DNA of 7,352 nucleotides from an uncultured PS1 clade bacterium (lineage in GTDB: Bacteria; Pseudomonadota; Gammaproteobacteria; PS1; Pseudothioglobaceae): positions 1 through 7,352 of the forward strand of contig CALFDA010000081.1 in the NCBI GenBank assembly GCA_937950605.1, given 5' to 3'. A program made the translations under genes and the position numbers. The notes under the pieces were generated by a model that searched no databases, was not told where the DNA came from, and saw only the letters and a list, made by a program, of their open reading frames with translations. Below, in pieces: positions 5,101 through 7,352 of the stretch (positions within the stretch are counted from its first letter, which is position 1; each line of letters begins with the position of its first letter).

Positions 5101-7203
5101 ATGGCTAGAAATCACCCACTTAAGCGTTACCGTAATGTTGGAATTATGGCGCATATTGATGCTGGAAAAACCACAACAACTGAGCGCATTCTCTTATACA
5201 CGGGTCGCACTCATAAAATCGGTGAAGTCCATGATGGTGGCGCAACTATGGATTGGATGGAGCAAGAACAAGAACGTGGTATTACCATCACCTCCGCAGC
5301 TACAACTTGTATGTGGAAAGGCATGGATAATCAATTTGATGAGCATCGTATCAACATTATTGACACCCCAGGACATGTTGACTTTACCATCGAAGTTGAG
5401 CGCTCACTCAAAGTATTAGATGGTGCTTGTGCTGTATTTTGTGCGGTTGGTGGTGTAGAGCCTCAATCAGAAACTGTATGGCGTCAAGCCGATAAATATA
5501 GTGTCCCAAGAATTGGTTTTGTCAACAAGATGGATCGTTCTGGTGCAGATTTCTTGCGTGTTTGTCAGCAAGTTAAGACACGTTTGGGTGGCAATCCAGT
5601 ACCAATGCAAATCGCGATTGGTGCGGAGGAAAATTTTGCGGGTGTGGTTGATTTAATTACCATGAAAGCCATATATTGGAATGAGGCGGATCAAGGTGCA
5701 ACCTACGAGGCAAAAGATGTTCCAGCAGAGTTACAAAGTTTGGCAGAAGAAAAACGCGAGTTTATGGTTGAATCTGCCGCTGAAGGCTCAGAGGTTTTAA
5801 TGGATAAATATCTGGAAGAAGGCGTATTAAGCAACGATGAAATTATAGAAGGTATCCGTATACAAACCGTTAATAACGAAATTGTTCCGATGTTTTGTGG
5901 TTCTGCTTTCAAAAATAAGGGAGTGCAAGCGGTTTTGGACGCAATGGTTGCGTATATGCCGTCTCCGCTTGAGGTAGATGCAATTCAAGGAGTGCTAGAT
6001 GATGAAGATGAGTCAGTTGCGACACGTAATGCTGATGATAACGAACCATTTGCTGCACTTGCTTTTAAGATTGCAACAGACCCATTTGTAGGGACATTGA
6101 CTTTTTTTCGTGTGTATTCGGGGGTGTTAAAAGCGGGAGGGTTTGTTTATAACTCATCAAAAAATAAAAAGGAGCGCATTGGTCGTATGGTGCAAATGCA
6201 TTCAAATGACCGCGAAGAAATTAAAGAAGTTCGTGCTGGTGATATTGCTGCTGCTATTGGACTTAAAGATGTAACAACGGGCGATACCCTGTGTGACATG
6301 AAAGAGAAAATCATTTTAGAAAGAATGGAGTTTCCCGAGCCAGTAATTGCGCTAGCAGTAGAACCTAAAACAAAAGCGGACCAAGAAAAAATGGGTGTTG
6401 CGTTGTCTAAACTTGCGGCAGAGGACCCTTCATTTCGCGTATCAAGTGATGAAGAATCGGGTCAAACCATTATTGCAGGTATGGGTGAACTACACTTAGA
6501 CATTATTGTCGATCGGATGATGCGCGAATTTGATGTTGAATGTAATGTTGGTGCGCCACAAGTTGCATACCGTGAAACAATTACATCAGCAGTTGAGCAT
6601 CAACACAAATTTGCTAAGCAATCAGGTGGTCGTGGTCAATATGGTCATGTGTATTTACGCATTGAGCCACAAGAACCAGGTGCTGGTTATGAATTTGTGG
6701 ACGAAATTAAAGGTGGTGTAATACCTAAAGAATACATTCCCGCGATTAATAAAGGTATTCAAGAACAAATGGAGAATGGCGTCTTGGCAGGTTCTCCATT
6801 GGTGGATATGAAAGTAACAGTTTATGACGGCTCTTACCACGATGTAGACTCAAGCGAAATGGCATTTAAAATTGCTGCTTCTAAGTGTTTAGCTGAAGGT
6901 GTAAAAATGGCTAATCCACAGTTACTCGAGCCAATGATGGCAGTAGAAGTTGTTACCCCTGAAGATTACATGGGTGATGTCATGGGCGATATCAACCGTC
7001 GTCGTGGTTTGCTAGGCGGTATGGAAGACCTTCCAAATGGTAAACAATTAAAAGCAGATGTACCATTAGCGGAAATGTTTGGTTATGCAAACGATCTTCG
7101 TTCAATGACACAAGGTCGTGCAAGTTACTCAATGGAATTTGCAAAATATACAGCAGCACCAAAGAATATTGCAGATGCAGTTATTGAAAAATTAAACAAA
7201 TAA
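5101..7203 (+). CDS. fusA: Translation elongation factor G
   Basis: A GTPase that moves tRNA and mRNA through the ribosome after peptide bond formation and, with RRF, splits ribosomes. The 700-residue length is typical. G domain (about 1-290): P-loop AHIDAGKT (17-24), switch I region with RGITI (59-63), DTPGH (88-92, His92 being the conserved switch II histidine), NKMD (142-145) and G5 SAF (268-270). Domains II (about 300-400), III (about 405-480), IV (about 482-605, with tip loop SYHDVDSSE and His580) and V follow, the last with MGDVMGDINRRRG. It is the canonical FusA, not the tetracycline-protection or EF-G2 type, judging by str operon context and full motif conservation. AAGGA (5087-5091) lies nine bases before the ATG. 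The gene begins 18 bases after rpsG. Frames overlapping it on either strand are shadows. Confidence 0.99.
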   Translation: MARNHPLKRYRNVGIMAHIDAGKTTTTERILLYTGRTHKIGEVHDGGATMDWMEQEQERGITITSAATTCMWKGMDNQFDEHRINIIDTPGHVDFTIEVERSLKVLDGACAVFCAVGGVEPQSETVWRQADKYSVPRIGFVNKMDRSGADFLRVCQQVKTRLGGNPVPMQIAIGAEENFAGVVDLITMKAIYWNEADQGATYEAKDVPAELQSLAEEKREFMVESAAEGSEVLMDKYLEEGVLSNDEIIEGIRIQTVNNEIVPMFCGSAFKNKGVQAVLDAMVAYMPSPLEVDAIQGVLDDEDESVATRNADDNEPFAALAFKIATDPFVGTLTFFRVYSGVLKAGGFVYNSSKNKKERIGRMVQMHSNDREEIKEVRAGDIAAAIGLKDVTTGDTLCDMKEKIILERMEFPEPVIALAVEPKTKADQEKMGVALSKLAAEDPSFRVSSDEESGQTIIAGMGELHLDIIVDRMMREFDVECNVGAPQVAYRETITSAVEHQHKFAKQSGGRGQYGHVYLRIEPQEPGAGYEFVDEIKGGVIPKEYIPAINKGIQEQMENGVLAGSPLVDMKVTVYDGSYHDVDSSEMAFKIAASKCLAEGVKMANPQLLEPMMAVEVVTPEDYMGDVMGDINRRRGLLGGMEDLPNGKQLKADVPLAEMFGYANDLRSMTQGRASYSMEFAKYTAAPKNIADAVIEKLNK

Positions 7204-7225
7204 TAAGCGTTAAAGAGGAACAAAA

Positions 7226-7352
7226 ATGCCAAAAGAAAAATTCGAAAGAACCAAGCCCCACGTAAATGTCGGCACAATTGGTCATGTTGATCATGGTAAA
7301 ACAACTTTAACAGCAGCAATGACTAAAGTCATGTCAGAAATTAACGGCGGTG
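7226..7352 (+). CDS. tuf: Elongation factor Tu, 5' part only
   Basis: The first 42 codons read MPKEKFERTKPHVNVGTIGH and continue VDHGKTTLTAAMTKVMSEIN into the window edge. The P-loop GHVDHGKT is at 19-26. EF-Tu carries aminoacyl-tRNA to the ribosomal A site as a GTP complex. AGAGGA (7214-7219) lies six bases before the ATG, a well-placed ribosome site. The gap after fusA is 22 bases with no terminator, so it is the fourth gene of the str operon. The rest lies outside the window. Confidence 0.98.
   Translation, partial: MPKEKFERTKPHVNVGTIGHVDHGKTTLTAAMTKVMSEINGG

Noticed and set aside
5003..5419. + strand frame of 138 codons spanning the rpsG-fusA junction, and smaller frames within fusA and kdsD
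   Set aside because: They run out of frame across highly conserved known genes and have no family-like translation or ribosome sites.
5101..7203. Possibility that the EF-G-like gene is a ribosomal protection (Tet) or fusidic-acid-resistance variant
   Set aside because: It lies in the str operon between rpsG and tuf and has canonical length and motifs, so it is ordinary fusA.

Overview
The window looks like chromosomal DNA of an AT-rich gammaproteobacterium. The str-operon order rpsL-rpsG-fusA-tuf, a gammaproteobacterial-type PepA and a KdsD-type sugar-phosphate isomerase (implying LPS with Kdo) support this. Protein style and base composition remind me of the sulfur-oxidising SUP05/Thioglobaceae group, which includes the bivalve thiotrophic symbionts. 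That placement is an impression from recall, not something the sequence proves.

Layout. Positions 1-352 (minus strand) hold the 5' end of a reading frame that runs off the window. It resembles the N-terminal prefix domain of large BapA-type type-I-secreted adhesins. Its only plausible start codon (352) is separated from the long frame by a run of nine G (C on the + strand, 294-302) that leaves the two one base out of register. Eight or eleven G would join them. This has the form of an ON/OFF contingency locus read in the OFF state and is the most interesting item here. Positions 451-876 (minus) encode an unrecognised acidic 141-residue protein. A 309-base gap (877-1185) follows, with a promoter candidate and a possible 41-codon mini-ORF. 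Then come pepA (1186-2502, minus) and kdsD (2590-3555, minus). kdsD ends inside a 10-bp stem-loop.

A short divergent region (3556-3603) separates kdsD from a + strand low-molecular-weight tyrosine phosphatase gene (3604-4086). Seven bases after that gene begins a near-consensus promoter with a GC-rich discriminator, driving the str operon: rpsL (4211-4585), rpsG (4615-5082), fusA (5101-7203) and the first 42 codons of tuf (7226 to the window edge).

How the genes fit together. The right half is a core translation operon (S12, S7, EF-G, EF-Tu) with a growth-rate-type promoter. The centre carries housekeeping and envelope functions: Kdo precursor synthesis, peptide turnover and a phosphatase. 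The left end is accessory-like, with a probably variable surface protein beside an uncharacterised gene. No tRNA, rRNA, CRISPR array, insertion sequence or prophage gene was seen.
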